A DNA stretch of 7,743 nt from an uncultured Planctomycetaceae bacterium (GCA_938008425.1 CALLKH010000328.1:1-7743), one strand, 5' to 3'; counted from the stretch's first letter, positions 1-7,429 are shown. A program made the numbers and translations. Notes: generated from the sequence alone by a model not told the origin.

Positions 1-732
1 CCCGCCGGCCGCCGACATTTCTTGAATGCGATCAACAAACGCCCGCACCTCATCATCCGGCGGCGGCTCGCCGTGAACCCGCATCCACAGCGACTGAATC
101 ACGATCGGCCGCGCCCGGGCCGTCTCCAGGATGTTCGTGAGCACATGCGAGAGCGGGTAGTTCGGCCGGTTCACCACCTCATAGTAGGCCTGCGTGCCCG
201 CGTCGAGCTTCGCCCAGATTTCGCCGTTGTTCTCGTCCATGATCCGCAGGCCCGCCGCCACCTTCAGGCGTGTCAGGTAGCAGGCATCCGTGATGAGAAC
301 GATTTTCGCGTCGGCGAGGCTCCGTTCCCGCTTCAGATCGGCCGCAAGGCGAACAGCCTCGTCAAACTCCGGGTACGTCGTCGGCTCGCCGTCACCGCTG
401 AAGGCGATGTCGCGCACCACGCGCTCCTCGGGCGGCAGGGCGGTGAACGGCGCCTCGTCAAAGAGCGCGCCGCTCAGGGCCGCGTCGAGAATGGCGGAGA
501 GCTCGAACCGAACGACATCAAGATCGACCTTTCGCACCGTCGGCGGGACGGTTCGATCGACTTGGCAGTAGATGCAGTCGAAGTTGCACGCCTTGTCCGG
601 GTTGAGATTCACGCCGATGGAGAGGCCCTTGCTGCGGCGCGAGATGACCGGATAGCAGAATGAGTAATCCCGCCAGTGGCGATTGTGATCGGCCCAGGCC
701 TGGTGAAGCTGAATGATCCGCGGGTCGTCCAT
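1..732 (-). CDS. Radical SAM protein, COG0731/TYW1-like (partial, C-terminus beyond window)
   Basis: The frame is open for 244 codons from the ATG at 732 down to base 1 with no stop, so the C-terminal part is outside the window. Residues 49-56 read CNFDCIYC, the CX3CX2C motif that binds the [4Fe-4S] cluster in radical SAM enzymes. Residues 112-118 read SGDGEPT, the glycine-rich SAM-binding motif typical of COG0731-type Fe-S oxidoreductases. A stretch GLSIGVNLNPDKA (36-48) leads into the cluster motif. No signal peptide or membrane segment is visible, so it should be cytoplasmic. The family cleaves S-adenosylmethionine to a 5'-deoxyadenosyl radical. The substrate cannot be read from this fragment, and tRNA modification as in TYW1 is only one possibility. 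It lies 74 bp downstream of, and in the same direction as, the acetyltransferase gene. No clear Shine-Dalgarno sequence precedes 732, but the next residues fit a full N-terminus. Confidence 0.85.
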   Translation of the reverse strand, partial: MDDPRIIQLHQAWADHNRHWRDYSFCYPVISRRSKGLSIGVNLNPDKACNFDCIYCQVDRTVPPTVRKVDLDVVRFELSAILDAALSGALFDEAPFTALPPEERVVRDIAFSGDGEPTTYPEFDEAVRLAADLKRERSLADAKIVLITDACYLTRLKVAAGLRIMDENNGEIWAKLDAGTQAYYEVVNRPNYPLSHVLTNILETARARPIVIQSLWMRVHGEPPPDDEVRAFVDRIQEMSAAGG

Positions 733-740
733 ATCGCCTG

Positions 741-746
741 ATTGTA
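741..746 (-). promoter_or_regulatory. Possible -10 element for the radical SAM gene
   Basis: The minus strand reads TACAAT here (5 of 6 matches to TATAAT), with its last base 8 bp before the ATG at 732. If used, transcription would begin within a few bases of the start codon and give a nearly leaderless mRNA, which would fit the lack of a Shine-Dalgarno sequence. No -35 element is recognisable at 16-19 bp (the region is GGGGCC-like), so this may be chance and the gene may instead be read through from upstream. Confidence 0.25.
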
Positions 747-806
747 GCGGAAGAACGCCGCGCGGCCCCGGACCCGGGAGCTGCAATTCGCTTGACCGGC
801 CCGCGT

Positions 807-1418
807 CTATCGATCGAGCTTCGCCTGCAGCCCCGCCCGAATCGCCGGCCACTCGTCGTCGGTGATGCTGTAATAGACCGAGTCTCGATAGCTGCCGTCC
901 GGCCGGATCATGTGCCGCCGCAGCACGCCCTCGCGCTGCGCGCCGAGCCGTTCGATGGCGGCCTGGGATTGCAGATTCAAGTGGTCCGTCTTGAGCTGCA
1001 CGCGAATCGCGCCGAGCGCTTCGAAGGCGTGCGAGAGCAGCAGAAGTTTGCACTCGGTGTTCAGCGCGGTGCGCTGGAATTCCGGGTTGATCCACGTCCA
1101 GCCGATCTCGAGCCCCCGATGTTCGCGACGAATCTCCAGGTATCGCGTCGAGCCGACCGCACGGCCGGTGGGGCGGTGAACGATGGCAAAAGGGATTTCA
1201 TTGCCGCCCTTCGCCCGGCTCACGGCATCGGCGATCCAGGCGCGGGCGTCGTCGAGATCGGCGAACCCGGCCTTGGGCATGTAACGCCAGACAGCCTTAT
1301 CGCGGCCGGCCTCGAAGAGGTCCGCCGAGTGCTTTGGGTCGAGCGGTTCGATGCGCGCGACGACGCCCTCGAGAGTCAACGGTCTCGGATCGAACTCAAT
1401 GCGTTCCCGTCCTAACAT
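807..1418 (-). CDS. GNAT-family N-acetyltransferase, RimJ/RimL (COG1670) type
   Basis: The 203-residue product has the layout of a single-domain GNAT acetyltransferase of the Acetyltransf_3/RimJ-RimL group, which transfers an acetyl group from acetyl-CoA to an amine such as a protein N-terminus, an antibiotic or a small metabolite. Visible landmarks are the N-terminal beta strand with LTLEGVVARIEPLD (14-27), the strand VGSTRYLEI (88-96), the central beta-4 strand and following turn EIGWTWINPEFQRTALNTE (104-122) next to the acetyl-CoA site, and the helix-strand ending RVQLKTDHLNLQSQAAIERLGAQREGVLR (139-167), very typical of the family. The tail DGSYRDSVYYSITDDEWP (174-191) is the usual C-terminal end. 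The protein is soluble. The start lies 15 bp after the transporter stop codon. A purine-rich AAAGG (1430-1434) overlaps that stop codon with an 11-base spacing, which suggests translational coupling. The substrate is unknown. Confidence 0.9.
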   Translation of the reverse strand: MLGRERIEFDPRPLTLEGVVARIEPLDPKHSADLFEAGRDKAVWRYMPKAGFADLDDARAWIADAVSRAKGGNEIPFAIVHRPTGRAVGSTRYLEIRREHRGLEIGWTWINPEFQRTALNTECKLLLLSHAFEALGAIRVQLKTDHLNLQSQAAIERLGAQREGVLRRHMIRPDGSYRDSVYYSITDDEWPAIRAGLQAKLDR

Positions 1419-1433
1419 GTCGGCGCTGGCCTT

Positions 1434-3695
1434 TCAACTGTGGCTGTTGCCGGCTTTTTTCGAACCGACATAGAACAAGAGCGCCGCAAGAATACCGAAC
1501 GGAATCAGCGTGGTTCCCGGCAAGTCGGCGAAGTTTGATGGTGCGCCGAGCAAAGTGAAGAATTTACTGACGGCTTGATTCCCGCTGTTCAGGAAGCTCT
1601 TCGTCAGCCCGCCGAGACCGAGGAACGCCACGATGATGCCGGCGATCGTTCCGCCCGCGATGTATCCCGACGAGAGCAGTACGCCCGGGCTCAGATCGGA
1701 CTCGGCTGCGCTGCGTTTCGCCAGCTTGTCACAAAACCACCGGATGACGCCGCCGATGAAGATCGGCATCGACGCCGAAAGCGGCAGGTAGACGCCGACC
1801 GCAAACGGCAATGATGGCACGCCCGCCAGTTCGAGCACAATGGCCAGCGACACGCCGAGCAGCACCAGCGACCACGGCAGCTTCTGCGTCAGAATGCCGT
1901 CGACGATGAACGACATGAGCGTCGCCTTCGGTGCGTTGAACTTGGAGACGCGTTCGCCGTTGTCGGTTTCGGTGATTCGACCGTTAATTCCCGGGTCGAC
2001 GATGTAACAGATCTTGCCCTGATCGTTGACGAGGTACTTCCCCTGCGGGATGCCCTGTTCATTCTCAAGCCTGGCCTGAAACACGCCATACTCGGCGGTG
2101 TCGGTTTGGGAATAGGTGCCGCCGGGACGCTCCCGTCCATTCAGGCTGCCCTGATCCACGGTAACGTTCGGCAGGTTTTTCGTGGAATACACCGTCGCGG
2201 AATCATTGAGAACGAGAAGCGTGCCGCCGATGACGAGTGCGGACGTCAGCGCCCCGACAAGGATGGCCACCTGCTGATTGCGCGGCGTTGCGCCGACGTG
2301 GTAGCCTGTCTTTAAGCACTGGGCAACGGTTCCGCCGTTCGAACACGCGATGCAGACGATGGCCGCGATCGACAGCGCCGCGACGCGGTAGTACTCACCC
2401 GTCCACCCCACTGTGACAAAGATCAAGCAGGTCAACAACAGCGTCGCCACCGTCATGCCGGAGATCGGGTTCGATGATGAGCCGATCTCTCCGGTCAGTC
2501 GCGCCGAAACGGTGACGAACAGGAACCCGAACATCACGATCAGAACGGCGCTGAGCCATCCGATCTGAAGAACGGGCGCCAACTTGATCGCAAGTACCAG
2601 CGCGAGCGTACCGAAGATTACTACGCGCATGGAAATGTCGCGATCGAGTCTTCCCTTCGTCGATTGCACTTCCCGGTAGGGCGAGGCCGCGCGGGAACGG
2701 TTGGCTGCGAGATCGCTGAATCCGGCGCGGACCGAATGGATAATCGTCGGCATCGACTGGATCATGCTGATGATGCCGCCGGTCGCGACGGCGCCGGCGC
2801 CGATGTAGAGCACATAGTCGTGCCACAAATCCTCAAGCGGCATGTTGCGAATCAGCTCTTTAGCCGGATAGAGGGGTTCGTTGAGCCCGTCGCCGAAGAG
2901 TTTGATCATCGGCATGAGCACCCACGAAGCCAGAATGCCTCCACCCACCATGATGCACGAGATGCGGGGACCGATGACATATCCCACGCCGAGCAGCGCC
3001 GGGGATGCCTCCAGTGCCACGGCCGCTCCCTTGAACTCAAAGGCGGTGCTGCCGTCAGCTCTCATGAATTTGAGCAAGCGGGACGGCTCCTTCAGCCACA
3101 ACCGGAAGCCGTCCATAAAAAACTGGTAGGCAAATGCAAGACCGAATCCACCAAAGACCTTGGCGGCCGACGAGCCGCCTTTTTCCCCGACAATGAGCAC
3201 GTCCGCGCACGCCACACCTTCTGGATAGATGAGCTTGCCGTGCTGCTTGACGATAAATACGCGGCGCAGCGGAATCATCATCAGCACGCCGAGCAAGCCG
3301 CCGAGCACCGCGACGAGCATCACGCGAACCAGTTCAAGGTCGTAGCCGAGGATGAGCAGCGCCGGCATTGTGACGCCCACGCCGAACGCGATTGACTCCC
3401 CGGCGGAACCTGTCGTCTGAACGATGTTGTTTTCAAGAATGGTCGCATTGCGGCCGAAGAGCGGCGTGAAGAGCCGAAAGAGCGTGATGCTCAGAACAGC
3501 GATCGGAATCGACGCCGAGACGGTCATGCCCACCTGTAAGACGAGGTAGAGCGACGAAGCGCCGAAGATGACGCCGAGTATCGCGCCGACGATCACCGGC
3601 GCGATCGTCAGCTCCGGCATGAGCGTATCTTCAGAAACGTACGGTTTGTGCTCGGGTGTGCCGGCATTGCCTCCGGCGGACGCTTCGTGGGCCAT
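1434..3695 (-). CDS. OPT-family oligopeptide transporter
   Basis: The 753-residue product is a polytopic inner-membrane protein of the OPT/YSL family (TIGR00728/TIGR00733 style), proton-coupled importers of small peptides or metal chelates. After a short hydrophilic N-terminus (1-28), hydrophobic segments run almost to the end; I estimate 14-16 membrane helices. Family signatures include ENNIVQTTGSAGESIAFGVG (88-107), KLIYPEGVACADVL (154-167), TGEIGSSSNPISGMTVATLL (401-420), CSNGGTVAQCLKTGYHVGATP (451-471) and the KATLMSF/GVPSLPFAVGVYLPLSASMPIFIGG region (590-649). A hydrophilic loop at about 500-588 with KYLVNDQGKICYIVDPGI (553-570) separates two membrane blocks; similar insertions occur in bacterial members. 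The ATG at 3695 is preceded by GGAG (3703-3706 on the minus strand) at 7 bases, which supports this start. It is the first gene of a probable operon with the acetyltransferase. The substrate cannot be predicted from sequence. Confidence 0.95.
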   Translation of the reverse strand: MAHEASAGGNAGTPEHKPYVSEDTLMPELTIAPVIVGAILGVIFGASSLYLVLQVGMTVSASIPIAVLSITLFRLFTPLFGRNATILENNIVQTTGSAGESIAFGVGVTMPALLILGYDLELVRVMLVAVLGGLLGVLMMIPLRRVFIVKQHGKLIYPEGVACADVLIVGEKGGSSAAKVFGGFGLAFAYQFFMDGFRLWLKEPSRLLKFMRADGSTAFEFKGAAVALEASPALLGVGYVIGPRISCIMVGGGILASWVLMPMIKLFGDGLNEPLYPAKELIRNMPLEDLWHDYVLYIGAGAVATGGIISMIQSMPTIIHSVRAGFSDLAANRSRAASPYREVQSTKGRLDRDISMRVVIFGTLALVLAIKLAPVLQIGWLSAVLIVMFGFLFVTVSARLTGEIGSSSNPISGMTVATLLLTCLIFVTVGWTGEYYRVAALSIAAIVCIACSNGGTVAQCLKTGYHVGATPRNQQVAILVGALTSALVIGGTLLVLNDSATVYSTKNLPNVTVDQGSLNGRERPGGTYSQTDTAEYGVFQARLENEQGIPQGKYLVNDQGKICYIVDPGINGRITETDNGERVSKFNAPKATLMSFIVDGILTQKLPWSLVLLGVSLAIVLELAGVPSLPFAVGVYLPLSASMPIFIGGVIRWFCDKLAKRSAAESDLSPGVLLSSGYIAGGTIAGIIVAFLGLGGLTKSFLNSGNQAVSKFFTLLGAPSNFADLPGTTLIPFGILAALLFYVGSKKAGNSHS

Positions 3696-3781
3696 GACAA
3701 GGCTCCGTTGGATTGATCGACTTGGCTCGCTGGTAGGCGTCGGCCGGCCAACAGCCTTGCGGGATTCCGACGCAGGGCGGG

Positions 3782-3812
3782 ATTGTACCGACGGGGCGTT
3801 CGATTCTGCCAG
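3782..3812 (-). promoter_or_regulatory. Candidate promoter of the transporter operon
   Basis: On the minus strand a TACAAT hexamer (3787-3782) matches the -10 consensus at 5 of 6 positions. Upstream, CTGGCA (3812-3807) matches the -35 consensus at 4 of 6, but the 19-bp spacing is long. The leader to the ATG at 3695 would be about 80 bases. This is the best leftward candidate in the divergent intergenic region, but the -35 is weak. Confidence 0.4.
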
Positions 3813-3840
3813 TGCGAAATCGCGGCATGACGCGCCTCAA

Positions 3841-3868
3841 TTGCCAACCCGCGCGCGATGGCCATAAT
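3841..3868 (+). promoter_or_regulatory. Sigma70-type promoter of metG
   Basis: TTGCCA (3841-3846, 5 of 6 to TTGACA) and CATAAT (3863-3868, 5 of 6 to TATAAT) are separated by 16 bp, a good housekeeping-type promoter. Transcription would begin near 3875, leaving a leader of about 55 bases before the metG ATG. The hexamer TGCCAA occurs twice, inside the -35 (3842-3847) and just after the -10 (3871-3876). The leader also has a small CGGG-TCAT-CCCG hairpin (3907-3918) close to the Shine-Dalgarno sequence. No T-box-like leader is visible; the leader is too short for one. Confidence 0.65.
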
Positions 3869-3921
3869 AGTGCCAACGTCGGATTTCGCTCGCTCGCCCG
3901 CCGCGACGGGTCATCCCGCAT

Positions 3922-3925
3922 GGAG
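3922..3925 (+). promoter_or_regulatory. Ribosome binding site of metG
   Basis: GGAG lies 5 bases before the ATG at 3931. It fixes the start over an in-register alternative, because the protein then begins MSKRRFLVTGALPY, the usual MetRS N-terminus. Confidence 0.8.
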
Positions 3926-3930
3926 CTGTC

Positions 3931-5709
3931 ATGTCCAAACGCCGTTTTCTGGTCACGGGCGCGCTGCCCTATTCCAACAACCGCCTGCATGTCGGCCACA
4001 TCACCGGTGCGTACCTGCCGGCCGACATCTTCGTGCGCTACCTGCGATCAAACGGCGACGATGTTCGATTCATCTGCGGCAGCGACGACAACGGCGTGGC
4101 GATCGAAATCTCGGCCATGAAGGAGAACACCACGCCGGCGGAACTGTCGACGCGCTATCACAATTTGCAAAAGGAAGCGTTCAAGGGCCTCGGGATTCAC
4201 TTCGACATCTATGGCGGAACCCACCAGCCCGACTACGTCGAGCTGCACAACAAACTCAGCCAGGATTTCTTCAAGCGCATCCACGACAACGGCCACTTCG
4301 TGAAGCGGACGACTGAACAGCTTTTCGATCCCAAGGCGAACAAGTTCCTGCCGGATCGGTACGTCAAGGGAACCTGCTATCACAAGAATGAACAGGGCAC
4401 GATCTGCGGCAGTTCCGACGCGACCGGCGATCAGTGCGAACAGTGCGGCAACTCGATCGATCCGCTGCTGCTGGTCGAACCGAAGAGCGTCATCACCGGC
4501 GCCACACCCGAGCGGCGCAAGACCACGCACTGGTATCTTCAACTGGGCAAGTTCCAGGGCATGCTGGCCGACTGGTTCAGCCTGTCGTCGCTCGACTGGC
4601 GGCCGATTGTGACCAATTTCTCGCTCGGCGCGATCAAGAAGGGTTTGCCCGAACGGGCGATGACGCGCGACCTGTCGTGGGGTGTGCCGGTACCACTCGA
4701 TGATCCCGATGCCGCCGGTAAGGTGCTCTACGTCTGGTTTGACGCGCCGATCGGCTATGCCAGCTTCACGGCCGCGCTGTGCCAGAAGTCCGCCGGCAAC
4801 TGGGAAGCCTATAAGGACTGGTGGCAGGATCCCGATTGCAAGATCATTCACTTCATCGGCGAGGACAACATCGTCTTTCACGCCCTCATCTGGCCCGCCA
4901 TGCTCCTCGGCACGCAGTACACCGCCGAGGAAATCGAGAAGCGCGGCAGCGCCTACGCCGCGCCGAAAGAGAAGGGGCACTACCAGCTTCCGTCCAATGT
5001 CGTGGCCAACGCGTTCCTGAACATCAAGTTCCCCGGCAAGGAAGAGGAAAAGATCAGCAAGAGCCGCGGGACGGCCGTCTGGATCGACGAGTATCTCAAG
5101 TACCTCGATCCGGATCCGCTGCGCTATTACCTCACGTCGAACGCCCCCGAAAACCAGCGAACGGTCTGGAGCTTTGACGATTTCGTCACCAAGAACAACA
5201 AGGAGCTGATCGGCTCGATCGGCAATTTCGTCAACCGGTGGCAGAAGTTTGTCACCGAGGACTTCGGCCGCAAGGTGCCGTCGGACGCGAAGGCGGGCGA
5301 ACTGGAGAGGACGCTCCTCGCCCGCGTTCGGGCCGTGCCGGGCGAGGTTGGCGAAGAGATCGAGGCGATGCGGTTTAAGTCGGCGCTGTCGAAGATTCGC
5401 GAAACGTTCGACGAGTGCAACCGCTATTTCGACGCGAGCCAGCCCTGGATCACGCGGAAGAACGATCTGGAGCAGTGCGCGGCCACGGTGAACACATGCA
5501 TTCAGGCCGTTCGAACGCTCGGCGTGCTGCTGGAGCCGTTCGTGCCGTTTGGAGCCGACAAAATACGCGAGATGCTCAACCTGCCGCGCGAGGCGTGGAC
5601 CTGGCCGCGGGCGACCGAGCCGCTGCCGGTGGGGCACGCGCTGGGCCCCGTGCCCGAGGTGCTCTTCCGCCGGATTGAATTGAAGGACTTCGACGTTTCG
5701 GCGAGTTAA
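3931..5709 (+). CDS. metG: Methionine--tRNA ligase (methionyl-tRNA synthetase)
   Basis: The 592-residue product is a cytoplasmic class I aminoacyl-tRNA synthetase that charges tRNA(Met), including the initiator, with methionine using ATP. The HIGH signature is HVGH (20-23) after TGALPYSNNRL, and the KMSKS signature is KISKS (374-378). Between them lie the zinc-binding insertion (cysteines 149, 159, 169 and 172), DLSWGVPVP (247-255), YVWFDAPIGY (267-276) and FIGEDNIVFHALIWPAML (308-325). The anticodon-binding helical bundle follows from about 410 to 550. The LPSNVVANAFLNI and NAPENQRTVWSFDDF stretches resemble the Bacteroidetes/planctomycete style of MetRS rather than the E. coli one. The protein ends soon after the helical bundle, so the C-terminal Trbp111-like tRNA-binding dimerisation domain of longer MetRS (about 675 residues) is absent. 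The first zinc pair is spaced by nine residues instead of two. It has its own promoter and faces the hydrolase gene tail to tail. Confidence 0.97.
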   Translation: MSKRRFLVTGALPYSNNRLHVGHITGAYLPADIFVRYLRSNGDDVRFICGSDDNGVAIEISAMKENTTPAELSTRYHNLQKEAFKGLGIHFDIYGGTHQPDYVELHNKLSQDFFKRIHDNGHFVKRTTEQLFDPKANKFLPDRYVKGTCYHKNEQGTICGSSDATGDQCEQCGNSIDPLLLVEPKSVITGATPERRKTTHWYLQLGKFQGMLADWFSLSSLDWRPIVTNFSLGAIKKGLPERAMTRDLSWGVPVPLDDPDAAGKVLYVWFDAPIGYASFTAALCQKSAGNWEAYKDWWQDPDCKIIHFIGEDNIVFHALIWPAMLLGTQYTAEEIEKRGSAYAAPKEKGHYQLPSNVVANAFLNIKFPGKEEEKISKSRGTAVWIDEYLKYLDPDPLRYYLTSNAPENQRTVWSFDDFVTKNNKELIGSIGNFVNRWQKFVTEDFGRKVPSDAKAGELERTLLARVRAVPGEVGEEIEAMRFKSALSKIRETFDECNRYFDASQPWITRKNDLEQCAATVNTCIQAVRTLGVLLEPFVPFGADKIREMLNLPREAWTWPRATEPLPVGHALGPVPEVLFRRIELKDFDVSAS

Positions 5710-7245
5710 TCAGCGTCCGCGCGGCGAGTCCTCCCTGACGCGCTTCTTCGCTCTTGATTTCTTCGCATCGCTCGTGTCCATTTGCTTGCGCAGCCAGGTC
5801 GACATGGCTTTCAGCGCCTTTGGCGAGAAAGTCTCCTCGATGGATGAATATTCCCCCGGAAGGCCGGACGTGGCACGCTGGAACAGGTGATTCAGCCCCG
5901 GCAGCTTGCGGATTGAAACCGATTTGTTCCCCGCCTCCTCAAGCGCCGCGCGAAGGGCCGGCAGGTTGTCATCCGGAAGCACCTGCGTATCCAGCGATCC
6001 GTTCATGGCCAGCACGGGACAAGTCACCTGTTTGAGTGCGGTGCGCGGATCGTACGCGATAAAGAACTTCATCCACGGATTCGACTCGGACCTGAAGGCC
6101 TGATCCGTCGCCTCATCGATTTGGTTCTTCTTCGGCTTTTGCCCGCTTGCCTCAAGCTGAGCCTCAACCAGTTCGCGAAGTGCCGCCCGGATTTCATCCT
6201 CCGGCGCGCCCTCGGTGAAGAGCTTCATCCATTTCGCCTGGGCCTTCAGCTGCCGATCGACGTTCTCCTTCGGAATTCCCGCCGCCAGGCTGATGCGCTC
6301 CAGCTGTCTAGAAAGAATATCCCGGCCCGGCAGCGCGGTGCCCGCCAGTAAAACGATGCACGCGATGTCCCGATCCTCGGCCGCAATCATCGGAGCAATC
6401 ATGCCGCCTTCGCTGTGGCCGATCAGGCCGATCCGCTTCGGGTCGATCTCCTTTCGTTTTCGAAGAAAGTCGACCGCCGCCCTCGCGTCGTCCGCCAGGT
6501 TCTCCGAAGTGCTCGCCAGGAGTTTGTCCATCGGCAGCTTCGATCCACCCGCTCCGCGATCGTCATAACGCAAGGTCGCAATGCCCCGGCGGGCGAGGTG
6601 ATCCGCGATCACGAGGAACGGCTTGTGGCCGAACAGGGTCTCATCCCGATCCTGCGTGCCGCTGCCGGTGATCATCACCAGTGCGGGGAAGGGGCCCTTG
6701 CCCTTCGGCATCGCCAGCGTGCCGGCAAGTGAAAAGTCCTCTTTGTCGTTCCGAAAGGTGACGTCCTCGGTCGGGTAGGGGAACGGCGGCTTCGGGGTCT
6801 GCGGCCGCTTCGGACCGACGTCGGCCGACTCCGCCTCGGTGATCCTCTCGGCCGAGACCTCGAACGACTGGCCGTGCTGGTCCATGTTGCCGTCTGCCCG
6901 CCGTGCCTCATCAAGCAGTTTGAGATTGAAAACGGCGGGCGCGCCGACCGGCAGGGTGAATTTCATGTGCGCAGAGTCAACACCAACGTCGGAGAGTGCC
7001 AGATCCTTCGCACCCTGTGCCGGGATGTCGATGGTTCCGGACCAGCTTTCGTCCGCGGCCTGCTTAAGCCGAACCACGAAGTCGAGCGGCATCCCGGGCA
7101 CTTTGATCGTGCCTTTCCAGACCTGGGACTTGTCGCCGGCCGGAGATTCGGTGTCATTGGTCGCCCTTAGTCCCGCTCCGCTGTTCAGCGACGCGCAGAC
7201 GAGGGCGGTCAGAAAGAAGAATGCGTGACGACGTCGGCCGGTCAT
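5710..7245 (-). CDS. Exported alpha/beta hydrolase (esterase/S33-like) with N-terminal beta domain
   Basis: The 511-residue product starts with a signal peptide: RRR (4-6), a hydrophobic stretch AFFFLTALVCASL (8-20), then a small polar region. It should act outside the cytoplasmic membrane. Cys17 is preceded by valine, so a lipoprotein box is unlikely. Residues about 41-135 form a beta-rich domain with GTIDIPAQGAKDLALSDV (70-87), as seen in front of many bacterial EstD/COG1073-type hydrolases. The catalytic alpha/beta-hydrolase fold follows from about 165: the oxyanion region ITGSGTQDRDE (192-202), RYDDRGAGGS (226-235), the nucleophile elbow GHSEGG with Ser278, the acid Asp419 (NGSLDT) and His453 (LNHLFQ). 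All three triad residues are present. An insertion of helices (about 305-400) probably forms the lid. A carboxylester or peptide substrate is possible; it is unproven. The last 17 residues are strongly basic. The start at 7245 is preferred over an upstream ATG at 7371 because of the GAGGGG Shine-Dalgarno sequence and the signal peptide. Confidence 0.92.
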   Translation of the reverse strand: MTGRRRHAFFFLTALVCASLNSGAGLRATNDTESPAGDKSQVWKGTIKVPGMPLDFVVRLKQAADESWSGTIDIPAQGAKDLALSDVGVDSAHMKFTLPVGAPAVFNLKLLDEARRADGNMDQHGQSFEVSAERITEAESADVGPKRPQTPKPPFPYPTEDVTFRNDKEDFSLAGTLAMPKGKGPFPALVMITGSGTQDRDETLFGHKPFLVIADHLARRGIATLRYDDRGAGGSKLPMDKLLASTSENLADDARAAVDFLRKRKEIDPKRIGLIGHSEGGMIAPMIAAEDRDIACIVLLAGTALPGRDILSRQLERISLAAGIPKENVDRQLKAQAKWMKLFTEGAPEDEIRAALRELVEAQLEASGQKPKKNQIDEATDQAFRSESNPWMKFFIAYDPRTALKQVTCPVLAMNGSLDTQVLPDDNLPALRAALEEAGNKSVSIRKLPGLNHLFQRATSGLPGEYSSIEETFSPKALKAMSTWLRKQMDTSDAKKSRAKKRVREDSPRGR

Positions 7246-7250
7246 GGATA

Positions 7251-7256
7251 CCCCTC
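7251..7256 (-). promoter_or_regulatory. Ribosome binding site deciding the hydrolase start
   Basis: The minus strand reads GAGGGG here, 5 bases before the ATG at 7245. An in-frame ATG at 7371 would add 42 residues rich in arginine ahead of the signal peptide, so the internal start is the likely one. Confidence 0.75.
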
Positions 7257-7372
7257 GCTTCAAAGAACTTTGAGACTCAACTCCCCGTACACACTTCATC
7301 GCCTTTTGACGACGGACTTTTCGCAGGGCCCGGCGACGCGGCGGCCGAAAGGCGACGGGAGGGATTTGCAAT

Positions 7373-7383
7373 CGTAACGTTAT
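7373..7383. repeat. Direct repeat copy 1: CGTAACGTTAT
   Basis: This 11-bp motif is repeated exactly at 7490-7500, 117 bp further on. Its core TAACGTTA is a perfect 8-bp palindrome, the kind of site bound by a dimeric regulator. It could serve the leftward hydrolase gene, lying about 130 bp ahead of its start codon. Confidence 0.5.
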
Positions 7384-7429
7384 TCAGTGGTTGGTGGGTG
7401 GTTCGAGGGTTGGGACAGACGCTTCCCGA

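Noticed and set aside
22..663. A rightward 213-codon open frame.
   Set aside because: It lies opposite the radical SAM gene, whose cluster and SAM-binding motifs are intact; the rightward translation has no recognisable motif.
767..779. A GC-rich near-palindrome (CCCGGACCCGGG-like) between the acetyltransferase and radical SAM genes as a terminator.
   Set aside because: The loop would be too short for the full stem and no T-run follows on either strand.
792..1415. A rightward 207-codon open frame.
   Set aside because: It is the antisense shadow of the GNAT acetyltransferase, which is well supported.
2664..3395. A rightward 243-codon open frame inside the transporter gene.
   Set aside because: It is antisense to conserved membrane segments of the OPT transporter and is rich in His, Arg and Glu without domain features.
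4048..5637. A 529-codon open frame antisense to metG.
   Set aside because: The sense strand is an unmistakable MetRS. The antisense frame is kept open by strong third-position GC and its translation is arginine- and leucine-rich with no family features.
5713..5741. A possible terminator for metG: GCGTC and GACGC arms followed by a pyrimidine-rich stretch.
   Set aside because: The stem is only 5 bp with a 19-base loop and no true T-run, and it lies inside the hydrolase coding sequence.
7246..7371. An N-terminal extension of the hydrolase from an ATG at 7371.
   Set aside because: It would put 42 mostly basic residues ahead of a clear signal peptide, whereas the internal ATG at 7245 has a GAGGGG ribosome binding site at 5 bases.
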